Assembly (NCBI GenBank): GCA_022823225.1
Contig: JAJDXM010000032.1
Span: forward strand, 1-64,000
Length of the DNA stretch: 64,000 bases
Origin: Gemmatimonadota bacterium
GTDB taxonomy: Bacteria > Gemmatimonadota > Gemmatimonadetes > Longimicrobiales > Gaopeijiaceae
Reading direction: 5' to 3'
In this document: one piece after another, positions 53,021 through 60,052 of the stretch
Layout of the letters: each line of letters starts with the position of its first letter
How positions within the stretch are numbered: the first letter of the stretch is position 1
Notes under the pieces: generated by a model
Databases searched by the model: none
What the model was told of the DNA's origin: nothing
The model's input: the letters and a program-made list of their open reading frames with translations, nothing else
Made by a program: the position numbers and the translations under genes

Positions 53021-53458
53021 TTGCTGTTCGCGGCCAGCACTGTTTTCGACTATCGGGCCGAAAATGAACTCATGGCTCACCGGAAAACGATCGCGGCGGG
53101 CGGTGGAGGGGTGCTTGTCGTAGCCCACGCACGCGATTGCATCCAAGTGTCTCAGAGCCTCGCAGTACTCGCCAATACACTGGAAGCCCGCCGGGTTCCC
53201 ATGCGCGGGCTAGTGATCCTTGAAAGCGGTTCACGAGCAGCGGTTAGGGACGCAGTCGAAGTCGGGAGCACCCGGTTTCCCCATTCCGTCGTCCGTGCAC
53301 GTGCCATCGCGCCCCTTCTCCGAGCTACCGGGTTCGATACTACACCCATAGCGTTGGTGGTCGATTCAACCGGTCACATTGTTGGCTTGGAGCACATTGG
53401 CTCTGACGCAGGGGTGATCGGACGTCTGACGAACATGCTGGAAATGAATGCTCGATGA
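53021..53458 (+). CDS. Small membrane-anchored thioredoxin-like protein of unknown function
   Basis: A 145-residue protein with TTG start at 53021, the only one upstream of the conserved part; ATG 53072 would drop the short hydrophobic N-terminus (LLFAASTVFDY). The body reads like a degenerate thioredoxin/redoxin fold: GGVLVVAHARDCIQVSQSLA in the position of the active-site helix with a single Cys, MRGLVILESGS, and TTPIALVVDSTGHIVGLEHI where a cis-Pro strand would be. It overlaps the next propeller gene by four bases. A pairing of this kind of protein with propellers suggests a joint exported function, not proven. Confidence 0.6.
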   Translation: MLFAASTVFDYRAENELMAHRKTIAAGGGGVLVVAHARDCIQVSQSLAVLANTLEARRVPMRGLVILESGSRAAVRDAVEVGSTRFPHSVVRARAIAPLLRATGFDTTPIALVVDSTGHIVGLEHIGSDAGVIGRLTNMLEMNAR

Positions 53459-54462
53459 GAATCCTGCTCACGATCGCGCTGACGGCGGTCTTCCCGCTTG
53501 GCGGCATGAGTGCGGAAGCCCTCGATCAGGTTCCCATCTTTGAGCGGGGTCAGGGTTCGCGGACCGATCTCGAGGCCGCGTGGGACACGCTGTGGACGTT
53601 CGGTGGAGTAGGAGATACGCTCCTGTCGTCCGCCGGAAACCTGGTGCCCGATGATCGTGGAGGCGTGTTCTTCATGGATCATCTTCTATCCAGGATTCAT
53701 CATCTCGACGACAGAGGGCAGCTCCGCTGGAGTTGGGGAACGGAGGGTCGCGGCCCAGGCGAGTTGCGAGAGGCACGTGCGATGGCGTTGGACGTCAACG
53801 GAGGCTTGGTTCTCGTCGACTACGGGAATGGGAAGATAATGAACCTCAGCTACGACGGGGATCTTGTTGGCGAAGTCGGATATGATCTGCGCACGGGACT
53901 CGTCTTCGGGGTTGCGGTGCTCGAATCGGGACTATATGTGATGAACACTCCAGCTTCGGTCCCCTGGGTCCTAGTCGATCGGGAAGGCAAGACCGTGGAA
54001 TCAGTGGATTTGCCGCTCGGCTTTGAGGGCCTTTCCATGCGCCAGCGGACAGGATCCGTCGCTCACTGGAAGGAAGACCGTTGGGTATTCGGTTTCCAGA
54101 TCGGCAATGGGTGGTTCACCTTTTGGCGTGAAGTGCCGGACCTTGCAAGTCCGTATATCGAGCACACGGACTTCCCGCCGAGGGATGCGCCAATGACTCG
54201 TGATCCAACTTTCTCTGGGATTTCACTTTCGGTACATGGAGATACACTCGCGGTGCTGTTCGGCGGAAACACGCGACTCAAGCTATTCTGGATTGACCTG
54301 TACGATCTCAACACCGGCAGCTATCTGAAGTCGTTGTTCCTGCCCAAATCGGCCAGCCACGCCGTCATGGGCCCGCAGGGACAAGTGTTTTTGGTCACGC
54401 ATGACCTTTACCCGACCGTGATGGCCATCCGGCCTCTGTCGGATTCGAATCGCAACGACTAA
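53455..54462 (+). CDS. Six-bladed beta-propeller secreted protein (4)
   Basis: A 335-residue protein with a signal peptide (MRILLTIALTAVFPLGG) but no lipobox, and the propeller hallmark GTEGRGPGELREARAMALDV near residues 95-114. It is intact and coupled to the upstream thioredoxin-like gene by an ATGA overlap. Parts of a second, broken copy flank it on the opposite strand: a 3' fragment at 52083-52425 and a 5' fragment at 55602-55688. G+C content is lower than the genome average here, consistent with a mobile or recently rearranged segment. Confidence 0.82.
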   Translation: MRILLTIALTAVFPLGGMSAEALDQVPIFERGQGSRTDLEAAWDTLWTFGGVGDTLLSSAGNLVPDDRGGVFFMDHLLSRIHHLDDRGQLRWSWGTEGRGPGELREARAMALDVNGGLVLVDYGNGKIMNLSYDGDLVGEVGYDLRTGLVFGVAVLESGLYVMNTPASVPWVLVDREGKTVESVDLPLGFEGLSMRQRTGSVAHWKEDRWVFGFQIGNGWFTFWREVPDLASPYIEHTDFPPRDAPMTRDPTFSGISLSVHGDTLAVLFGGNTRLKLFWIDLYDLNTGSYLKSLFLPKSASHAVMGPQGQVFLVTHDLYPTVMAIRPLSDSNRND

Positions 54463-54474
54463 GGATAATTTCGT

Positions 54475-54660
54475 GTTGTACCGGTCCCGGTTTCCTGGAC
54501 AAGGTGACGGCTTAGACATCAGGCCGCCCTTCTGGTGAGCTTTCTCACGGACCCGGGCCGGGGTCATGTACCCGTGCCGCTGGAGAAGCCAGCTGTTGTT
54601 GTATCGCTCGATGAAGGCCCCGATCACCGCTCTGGCCTCCTCAAGGGTCTCGAAACGGCG
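54475..54660 (-). mobile_element. C-terminal remnant of an IS3-family transposase
   Basis: The minus-strand frame reads FETLEEARAVIGAFIERYNN, SWLLQRHGYMTPARVREKAH and further, the tail of the IS3 OrfB integrase domain (the I-FIERYN-W-L-RHGY-TP pattern). No upstream catalytic DDE part is present, so it is a fragment. Its end merges into the 3' flank of the propeller gene on the other strand. Confidence 0.75.
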
Positions 54661-54872
54661 GGGCGACCTCGACGGCCCTCCTTCGAGACCGGCTCAAGCG
54701 AGTCGGAGGGACTCGCAGCCCCCATGGGCCGCACGGGCGCTGTCACCACCCATCGAGACCGCCCACTAAGCCGCAAACACCTCGAAAACCCACCCGGATC
54801 CCAGGCTAAAGGCCTGAAAAAGTTGCGCTTACGCGCATAAAATGGACGAGATCTAGCTAAGCTAAATTGGAG

Positions 54873-55115
54873 TTACGTGACTTCCTGCCGTAACTTGCGC
54901 CGCGATCCGCCGACGAGGCGGAACAGGTCGTCGCGGGCGCGCTGGACGATTTTGGCAGCGTCGAGGTCGCTGGCGGCCGCGGCGAGCTGATCGAGGGTTC
55001 GAAGGTGACGCCGGGCCGGAGGAAGCGTTCGGCGCCGGCAGTGACTTGAACTTCTCGTAGGGGGTGGCGACATCCTGGTGGCGGTAGCGGCGCTTGATGC
55101 AGCCGTTGGGGCTGG
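54873..55115 (-). mobile_element. C-terminal remnant of an integrase-core transposase, frameshifted
   Basis: Two minus-strand frames joined near 55015 encode NGCIKRRYRHQDVATPYEKF (55115 to about 55020) and then LDQLAAAASDLDAAKIVQRA, RDDLFRLVGGSRRK (to 54873). The pattern K-RYRH---TPYEKFKSL with a closing LD-LA---SD--AA--VQ-ARD-LF is that of a DDE integrase-core transposase tail. The element is truncated and shifted. Confidence 0.65.
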
Positions 55116-55424
55116 TGACCTCGGTGGGGGACGAGGGCGTGGGGGACGTGGATGTGTCCGAGCCACCTGCGTACGACGCTGCCGTAGCACCTTCCTCGAC
55201 CGCACCGGACTGGGCCCGACGAGGTTCAGCAGCATGGCGCTGGGCGACCCAAACCTGCTGCGCCAAGATCGAAGGCTGCCGTAGGCCGACGCTACGCACT
55301 GCGGACGGCGTTCTCGCGTTCATCTCTGGATTCGGCCGGGTCGGGCCGCGCGCGCGACCCAGCCCGCCGCCCCCGCTACCGGAAGCCTGCATCGAGCGTT
55401 GAAGAGAACCAGGAGGAACACAGC
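55116..55424. other. Degenerate sequence between transposase and AlpA remnants
   Basis: No gene recognised on either strand. It probably belongs to the same decayed mobile segment. Confidence 0.4.
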
Positions 55425-55617
55425 GATGGCGGAACAACGGCCGGAACCGGGAACCAACTTTTCCGGTTGTCGCCTTCCTGCGGCGCCCGGAGGTGATGGC
55501 CCGCGTCGTCCTGCCGCGGAGCATCATCTCTATGATGGTGGCCGCCGGGCCTTCCCCAAAAGTCGGTACCGCTGGGCGCGCGCCGTGGGCTGGATCGAAG
55601 CAAAGATGGGAACCTGA
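55425..55617 (+). pseudogene. Decayed AlpA-like excisionase/regulator gene
   Basis: ATG 55425 has AGGAGG upstream, but the product is spread over shifting frames: the second frame reads AFLRRPEVMARVVLPRSIIS and MMVAAGPSPK, the first resumes as RWARAVGWIEAK. This follows the AlpA pattern (LRRPEVMARTGLPRSTIY ... FPKPVRL..RAVGWIE) common in prophages and integrative elements. At least two frameshifts separate the parts. Confidence 0.65.
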
Positions 55618-55688
55618 TCGAGGGCTTCCGTACTTGAGCTGCCGGGCGGAAAGAACACCGTCAGCGCGATCGTGAGCAGAATTCTCAT
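55602..55688 (-). pseudogene. 5' fragment of the duplicated six-bladed propeller gene
   Basis: About 87 bases, about 85 percent identical by eye to the first 87 bases of the intact gene at 53455, including the start ATG (55688) and a signal peptide beginning MRILLTIALT; the homology stops after QVPIF. It breaks off in the AlpA remnant, and its 3' counterpart is 3.2 kb away on the same strand. Confidence 0.8.
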
Positions 55689-55724
55689 CCTGTATCACTT
55701 CGCTTCATTCATGCCACTCAATTC

Positions 55725-56939
55725 TCACCCCCCGATCGCCAGATTCACGATCTCGCGAAACCGGCGCACCGGGTTCCTTCCCCCCGGCGTCTGCGTGAAC
55801 ACCAGCACGATCAGGTCCTGGTTCGGGTCAACGAAGGCGTTGGTTCCGTCGGAGCCGCTGTGCGAGTACACACCCTCCTCGGACACCGACCAGCCATACC
55901 CGTAGTATGACGGCGGCCCGCTCGAGGCCGGGTTGGCCCGGATCTTCGGCGTCGTCATCAGGCGCACCGTCTGCTCCGAGAGATACCGCCGCCCACCGTA
56001 CTCGCCGCCGTTGAGGAACATCTGGCAGAAGATCACATAGTCGCCCGCCGTCGAGATCATTCCGCCGGACGCCCGCACGAACGGCACCTGCGGCGGATCG
56101 CCGGGGGTCCATCCGGGCATCCATTCGCCCGCGCCGTCCCGCTGGTAGTAGACGACGGACATGCGGTCGAGCTTGCCGTCCATCTTCTCGTCGACTTCGT
56201 GGTGATAGCTGTCGTTCATCCCCAGCGGGGTGTACAGCTCGGCGTCGAGGTATGCGTCCATCGGCATCCCCGACGCCATCTCGATGAGGGCGCCGAGGGT
56301 GTTGAAGCCGGGGTTGTTGTAGTTGTAGCTGGTGCCGGGAGTGACTTCGGCGCCGACGCTGCCGAAGCGGGCGGCTTCGAGCTGCAGGGTCGGCGCGTCC
56401 GGGTGCTCCGCCGACGGCTCCATGTACGGCCGCAGGAAGAGCGTCGGAATCCTCAGCCCGCTGGAGTGCGACAGGAGGTGCCCGATGTTGATGAACCCGG
56501 CGCGGTAGTTGTCCCATTCGGGCATGTGTTCGCGCACGAGATCGCTGTAGGCGAGATCGCCGTCCTCCACGAGCATGGCAACGCCCGCCGCCACCACCGG
56601 CTTCGTGTTCGACGCCATCCGGAAGAGCGTGTTCGGCTCCATCGGGACGCCGCGCGCCTGGTCCCGCCACCCGACCGCCTCGTGGAGCACGATCTTGCCG
56701 TCCTTCGCCACGAGCAGCACCGCGCCGACGAGGTCACCCCGCTCCACCGCCTCCTCGTAGAGCGCGACACCGCCGGCCAGCACGCCCGCCGACATTCCGG
56801 CCTCGGCCGGGGTGCCCCTCGTGACCACGGGTCCCTGGGCGGACAGATGTGCCGCCGGGACGGTCGCCGCGATGCCCGTCGCCATCAGGACCGCGAGCAG
56901 GGCCGCGGATCGACGTAATATGTAATGTTTACATGACAT
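55725..56939 (-). CDS. Secreted serine hydrolase, class C beta-lactamase/EstB family
   Basis: A 404-residue protein with a signal peptide (ending HLSAQG) and the active-site set of penicillin-binding-like hydrolases: Ser110-x-x-Lys113 in RMASNTKP, Tyr207-x-Asn209 in YNYNNPGF, and HSG in YSHSGSDGTNAF. It likely has esterase, DD-peptidase or beta-lactamase-like activity. ATG 56939 is supported by AAGGAG twelve bases upstream. Its first ten codons (MSCKHYILRR) lie inside copy E of the 29-bp element, so the element is part of the coding sequence or the true start lies downstream. Confidence 0.88.
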   Translation of the reverse strand: MSCKHYILRRSAALLAVLMATGIAATVPAAHLSAQGPVVTRGTPAEAGMSAGVLAGGVALYEEAVERGDLVGAVLLVAKDGKIVLHEAVGWRDQARGVPMEPNTLFRMASNTKPVVAAGVAMLVEDGDLAYSDLVREHMPEWDNYRAGFINIGHLLSHSSGLRIPTLFLRPYMEPSAEHPDAPTLQLEAARFGSVGAEVTPGTSYNYNNPGFNTLGALIEMASGMPMDAYLDAELYTPLGMNDSYHHEVDEKMDGKLDRMSVVYYQRDGAGEWMPGWTPGDPPQVPFVRASGGMISTAGDYVIFCQMFLNGGEYGGRRYLSEQTVRLMTTPKIRANPASSGPPSYYGYGWSVSEEGVYSHSGSDGTNAFVDPNQDLIVLVFTQTPGGRNPVRRFREIVNLAIGG

Positions 56940-56949
56940 TTTGTAATCT
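56921..56949 (-). promoter_or_regulatory. 29-bp three-half-site element, copy E
   Basis: Read on the minus strand: AGATTACA (56949-56942), TGTCATGT (56938-56931) and ACATTACA (56928-56921) with 3- and 2-base gaps. It straddles the start codon of the serine hydrolase, so a bound protein would block translation initiation or the codon choice is wrong. Confidence 0.6.
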
Positions 56950-57037
56950 TCTCCTTACAGCGTGGTCTTCATGGCCTCGGCCGTGGCCGTCGTCGTGACC
57001 GTGGCGCCCTGGCCGTGCCCCTCACGCGCCCGCCCCC

Positions 57038-58354
57038 TCAGAGGTCGTCCTCCCTGACCGCCTCGACCAGGTACTTCAGCGCGAACGAGCCGATCCAGTG
57101 CGACCCGGCGTACTCGGCGTCGAACATCGTCTCGAACCCGGTGTGCACGTGGATGGCCGCGAGTTCGCGGAAGACGGCCACCCTTTCGTCCGTGGCCGGC
57201 AGCGCCGCCGCAACGTGCAGCATCGCCTCGGCGCGCGTGAACGCCAGCCCGATCAGGTGCGACCGCCTGCCGAGCAGCGCTCGAATCGAATCGTTGACCA
57301 GGACGTCCCCGCCATCCGGGACCCGGGCCGCCACGGAGTCCCTCATCACGGGGCTGCGGAGGGGGTCGAAGTCGGCCGAATCGATGGGGGGAAGGAGGGA
57401 ATCCAGCCACGGCACGTAGTCCTCCGGATCCATCACCCGGGCCATCAGAGCCGCTTCTTCGAGACAGGGCGACAGGAAGTCGGACCGCCCGGGCTCGTCG
57501 GCGACCGCGCAGCCCTTGTCGTCGGCGTAGAAGCGGACAGCGGCGTCCCTGAGGGTTCGCTCAAGCCCCCGGCGCGGCGCCATCTCGAGCGCCTGCATGG
57601 TCGTCGCAATGGCAAAGGCCGTGTTCGTGTGGGCCCCCGACCGGGACGGCTCCTCCAGCTCGGTCAGGTAGTCGCCGAGCCGGTCGGCGAACAGGTCCGC
57701 CAGCGGTTCGAGCCGGTCGCTCCAGGTCTCCGCCTCCGGGTCGTCCCACGACGCCAGCTCCGCATGCAGGAGCAGCAGCCAGGCCCATCCGTACGGCCGC
57801 TCGAAGGTGCGGTTCCGCGCGAAGAACTCCATTTCACCCCGTATCGTGCCCTCGGTGATGTGGCTCCTGAGCTTCTCGCGGACCAGCGGCGCGGTCGACA
57901 GGTCCGGGAACTCCTTGACCAGGCGGACCATCGTCCAGGTGGAGTTGACGGCGGAGTGCCAGTCCCAGCAGCCGTAGAATGCGCGGTCCTGCTCGAAACC
58001 CGGCCGCCGCGTGTAGGTGACGTCGTACAGGTAGGTGGACCGGCTTCGGGGCAGCGCCTGCGGGCGGTCGATGCAGGACAGTGGCAGCGACCCGAGCGAG
58101 AGGGCGGTCTCGAGGTCGAGAACGCGCTCGGGGAGGGGAGCGGCGGAGCCGGGTTCGAGGTCTGGAGCGTGGGAGGCGGGTTCGCCGTCTGCGCCGCCTG
58201 CCGCGTTTCCGGCGAGCGCGTCGGCGGAATCTTCATCCGCGGAAACCGCCGCTTCGTGCGAGGCGTTCGATGGCGAGTGGTCTGGCGCACAGGCACCGCA
58301 CAGGAGCGCCAATACTGCAGTGGCGGTTGTCGAGATCAGGGGCGACCGGAACAT
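57038..58354 (-). CDS. DUF2891 family lipoprotein
   Basis: A 438-residue lipoprotein (LALLCGAC, Cys22) with a disordered acidic linker (about 25-75) and an all-helical DUF2891 domain: YGCWDWHSAVNSTWTMVRLV, RPYGWAWLLLLHAELASWDD, SGAHTNTAFAIATTMQALEM and ESGSHWIGSFALKYLV-like GSHWIGSFALKYL at the end. Aromatic and His-rich motifs suggest a carbohydrate-active or (alpha/alpha) barrel enzyme, but no function is established. It follows the serine hydrolase by position and shares its strand, with 98 bases between them. Confidence 0.87.
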   Translation of the reverse strand: MFRSPLISTTATAVLALLCGACAPDHSPSNASHEAAVSADEDSADALAGNAAGGADGEPASHAPDLEPGSAAPLPERVLDLETALSLGSLPLSCIDRPQALPRSRSTYLYDVTYTRRPGFEQDRAFYGCWDWHSAVNSTWTMVRLVKEFPDLSTAPLVREKLRSHITEGTIRGEMEFFARNRTFERPYGWAWLLLLHAELASWDDPEAETWSDRLEPLADLFADRLGDYLTELEEPSRSGAHTNTAFAIATTMQALEMAPRRGLERTLRDAAVRFYADDKGCAVADEPGRSDFLSPCLEEAALMARVMDPEDYVPWLDSLLPPIDSADFDPLRSPVMRDSVAARVPDGGDVLVNDSIRALLGRRSHLIGLAFTRAEAMLHVAAALPATDERVAVFRELAAIHVHTGFETMFDAEYAGSHWIGSFALKYLVEAVREDDL

Positions 58355-58412
58355 GGCACTAGTTTCCCGTCCCGGACATCCGCGCTGGACCGCTGCGCTC
58401 GCCGAACCTAAC

Positions 58413-58451
58413 TGTCATGTCTACATTACCAAATGTCATGTCTAATTTACA
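58413..58451 (+). promoter_or_regulatory. 29-bp three-half-site element, copy F, with an extra half-site
   Basis: A fourth half-site TGTCATGT (58413-58420) precedes ACATTACC (58423-58430), TGTCATGT (58434-58441) and AATTTACA (58444-58451). It lies 59 bases upstream of the DUF2891 start on the opposite reading direction. Confidence 0.6.
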
Positions 58452-58543
58452 TTTTGGTCCTTGAGGCTCCGCTATGCGTTGCGCCTCGGCACTCTCGTTA
58501 GCACGCGAACTTCCGGGATGGGACACTTGCAACGTGCGGTCAT

Positions 58544-59602
58544 TCACCGGACCGAGACAAGTCCGTCGTCCAGCAGCTGCCGAAAGTGTTCCACCACCGA
58601 TTCGGCGGCCGGCCGGTAGCTCATGCCGAGCAGGGTCCGCGACCGCCGGTTGTCGAACCGAAGCGGATATCCGAGGTTGCGCCTGGCCACGGCCTGCGGA
58701 ATGCCCCTTCGCGGAGCCAGCATGAGCGCCGCCAGCCTGGAGACGGCGTTGCGCGGAAACGGAAAGCCGTCGCCGAAGCTGTTGCGCAGGATTCCCCCGA
58801 TTTCAATCACCGACAATGACTCGCTGACGAGAATGTGCCGTCCCGACGCCTCCGGGGTGACCGCGGCCCGCAGGTGGGCATCCGCCACGTCGCGCACATC
58901 GACGATCGCGAACTCCAGCTCCGGGGCGCCGAAGCGGTAGTAGCCGTTCCCGAAGTCGACCATCATCAGCACGCCCTCCGCCTTCGTATTTGGACTGAGG
59001 CCCGGCCCCAGAACGAGACCCGGGTTCAGCACGACCAGATCCCAGCGGGACTGCGCCTCGGCGATCTTCCAGGCCAGCCGCTCCGACAGGGTCTTGGAGT
59101 AGGAATAGGGCTGGTGGTTCTCGCCGCTGGTCGTGTTCCAGTGGCTCTCGTCGAAGCGGTCGTCGTCGATCTCCTCCAGGTCGGCGGCATCGCCGTAGAT
59201 GGCCGTGATGCTGGACGTCAGGACCACCCGCCGTACAGACGGCGTGCGGTTGGCCGCGTGCAGGACGTTCCGGGTCCCGGCGGTGGCCGGCTCGATCAGG
59301 TCCCGCACCGGGTCCTCCACGCCGCGCACGATGAGCGGCGAGGCGGTGTGAAAGACCAGACGGCAGCCGGCCATGGCCGAATCGAACGCGCCGGGATCCA
59401 GAAGGTCGGCGCGGAAAAGGGCCAGCGTCCCGGGGCAATCCCGCGCCGCGGCCTTCAGGTGGGCGGTCTTCGTGGCGTCCTGCGGGTCGCGCACCGTCGC
59501 GTGGACGTCGAAGCCTCGTTCGAGGAGCCGCATGACCAGCCACGACGCGACGTACCCGTTGCTCCCAGTGACCAGCACGGGGGTGGAGTGGGGTGGTGTC
59601 AC
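58544..59602 (-). CDS. NAD(P)-dependent epimerase/reductase (dihydroflavonol-reductase-like)
   Basis: A 352-residue extended short-chain dehydrogenase. The start is GTG 59602 with GAGGA seven bases upstream; further upstream residues are not conserved-looking. The nucleotide-binding motif is VLVTGSNGYVASWL (Gly13, Gly16, Ala19), and the active-site Tyr166-x-x-x-Lys170 is in PYSYSKTLSERLA. VLTSSITAIYG supplies the catalytic Ser. It is closest to dihydroflavonol-4-reductase/cinnamoyl-CoA reductase-like bacterial proteins that reduce a ketone or aldehyde. It sits just ahead of the divergent small protein and polyketide synthase genes, and could tailor their product. Confidence 0.85.
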   Translation of the reverse strand: MTPPHSTPVLVTGSNGYVASWLVMRLLERGFDVHATVRDPQDATKTAHLKAAARDCPGTLALFRADLLDPGAFDSAMAGCRLVFHTASPLIVRGVEDPVRDLIEPATAGTRNVLHAANRTPSVRRVVLTSSITAIYGDAADLEEIDDDRFDESHWNTTSGENHQPYSYSKTLSERLAWKIAEAQSRWDLVVLNPGLVLGPGLSPNTKAEGVLMMVDFGNGYYRFGAPELEFAIVDVRDVADAHLRAAVTPEASGRHILVSESLSVIEIGGILRNSFGDGFPFPRNAVSRLAALMLAPRRGIPQAVARRNLGYPLRFDNRRSRTLLGMSYRPAAESVVEHFRQLLDDGLVSVR

Positions 59603-59730
59603 AGTGGATCCTCGTATCCAGGCGAACGGGCGATCATACTGGTCGATACGGCACGATAGTAGCATAATCCCGCCACAATGTTACTTTGAGTAAGATTCAC
59701 CAACAGTTTCCCCATCCACGGAATCGCGCC

Positions 59731-60012
59731 ATGGCCAACCGCAACTACGACAGACCCATCACCCTGAAGAAGGCCGTCGACCTGCAGGTCGTCGGTGAGA
59801 ACATCCTCGATGTCGCCGACTTCGCGATCGAAAAGTACGAGTTCGAGCAGGACACCACACTGTCCGAAGAACTCCGGGAAGCAGCGATCGAGCAGATCCG
59901 CGACGATCTGTGGGATCTGGTCAAGGACTTTCGTGCGCGACGGAAGAAGTGGCTCCAGATGATGTTCGACACCGCCGACAAGGCGGTTCAAGGAGTGGTC
60001 GACGCTTCCTAG
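59731..60012 (+). CDS. Small helical protein preceding the polyketide synthase
   Basis: A 93-residue, mainly alpha-helical protein (MANRNYDRPITLKKAVDLQV) with many charged residues and no signal or cofactor motif. ATG 59731 is preferred to TTG 59686. It ends ELREAAIEQIRDDLWDLVKD and FRARRKKWLQMMFDT. I do not recognise it. It lies 40 bases before the polyketide synthase gene on the same strand and is likely co-transcribed, perhaps a docking or scaffold protein. Confidence 0.65.
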   Translation: MANRNYDRPITLKKAVDLQVVGENILDVADFAIEKYEFEQDTTLSEELREAAIEQIRDDLWDLVKDFRARRKKWLQMMFDTADKAVQGVVDAS

Positions 60013-60052
60013 CATCGCCGCTCCAGCCGGCGAGGAGGCAAGGAACCGCCTC

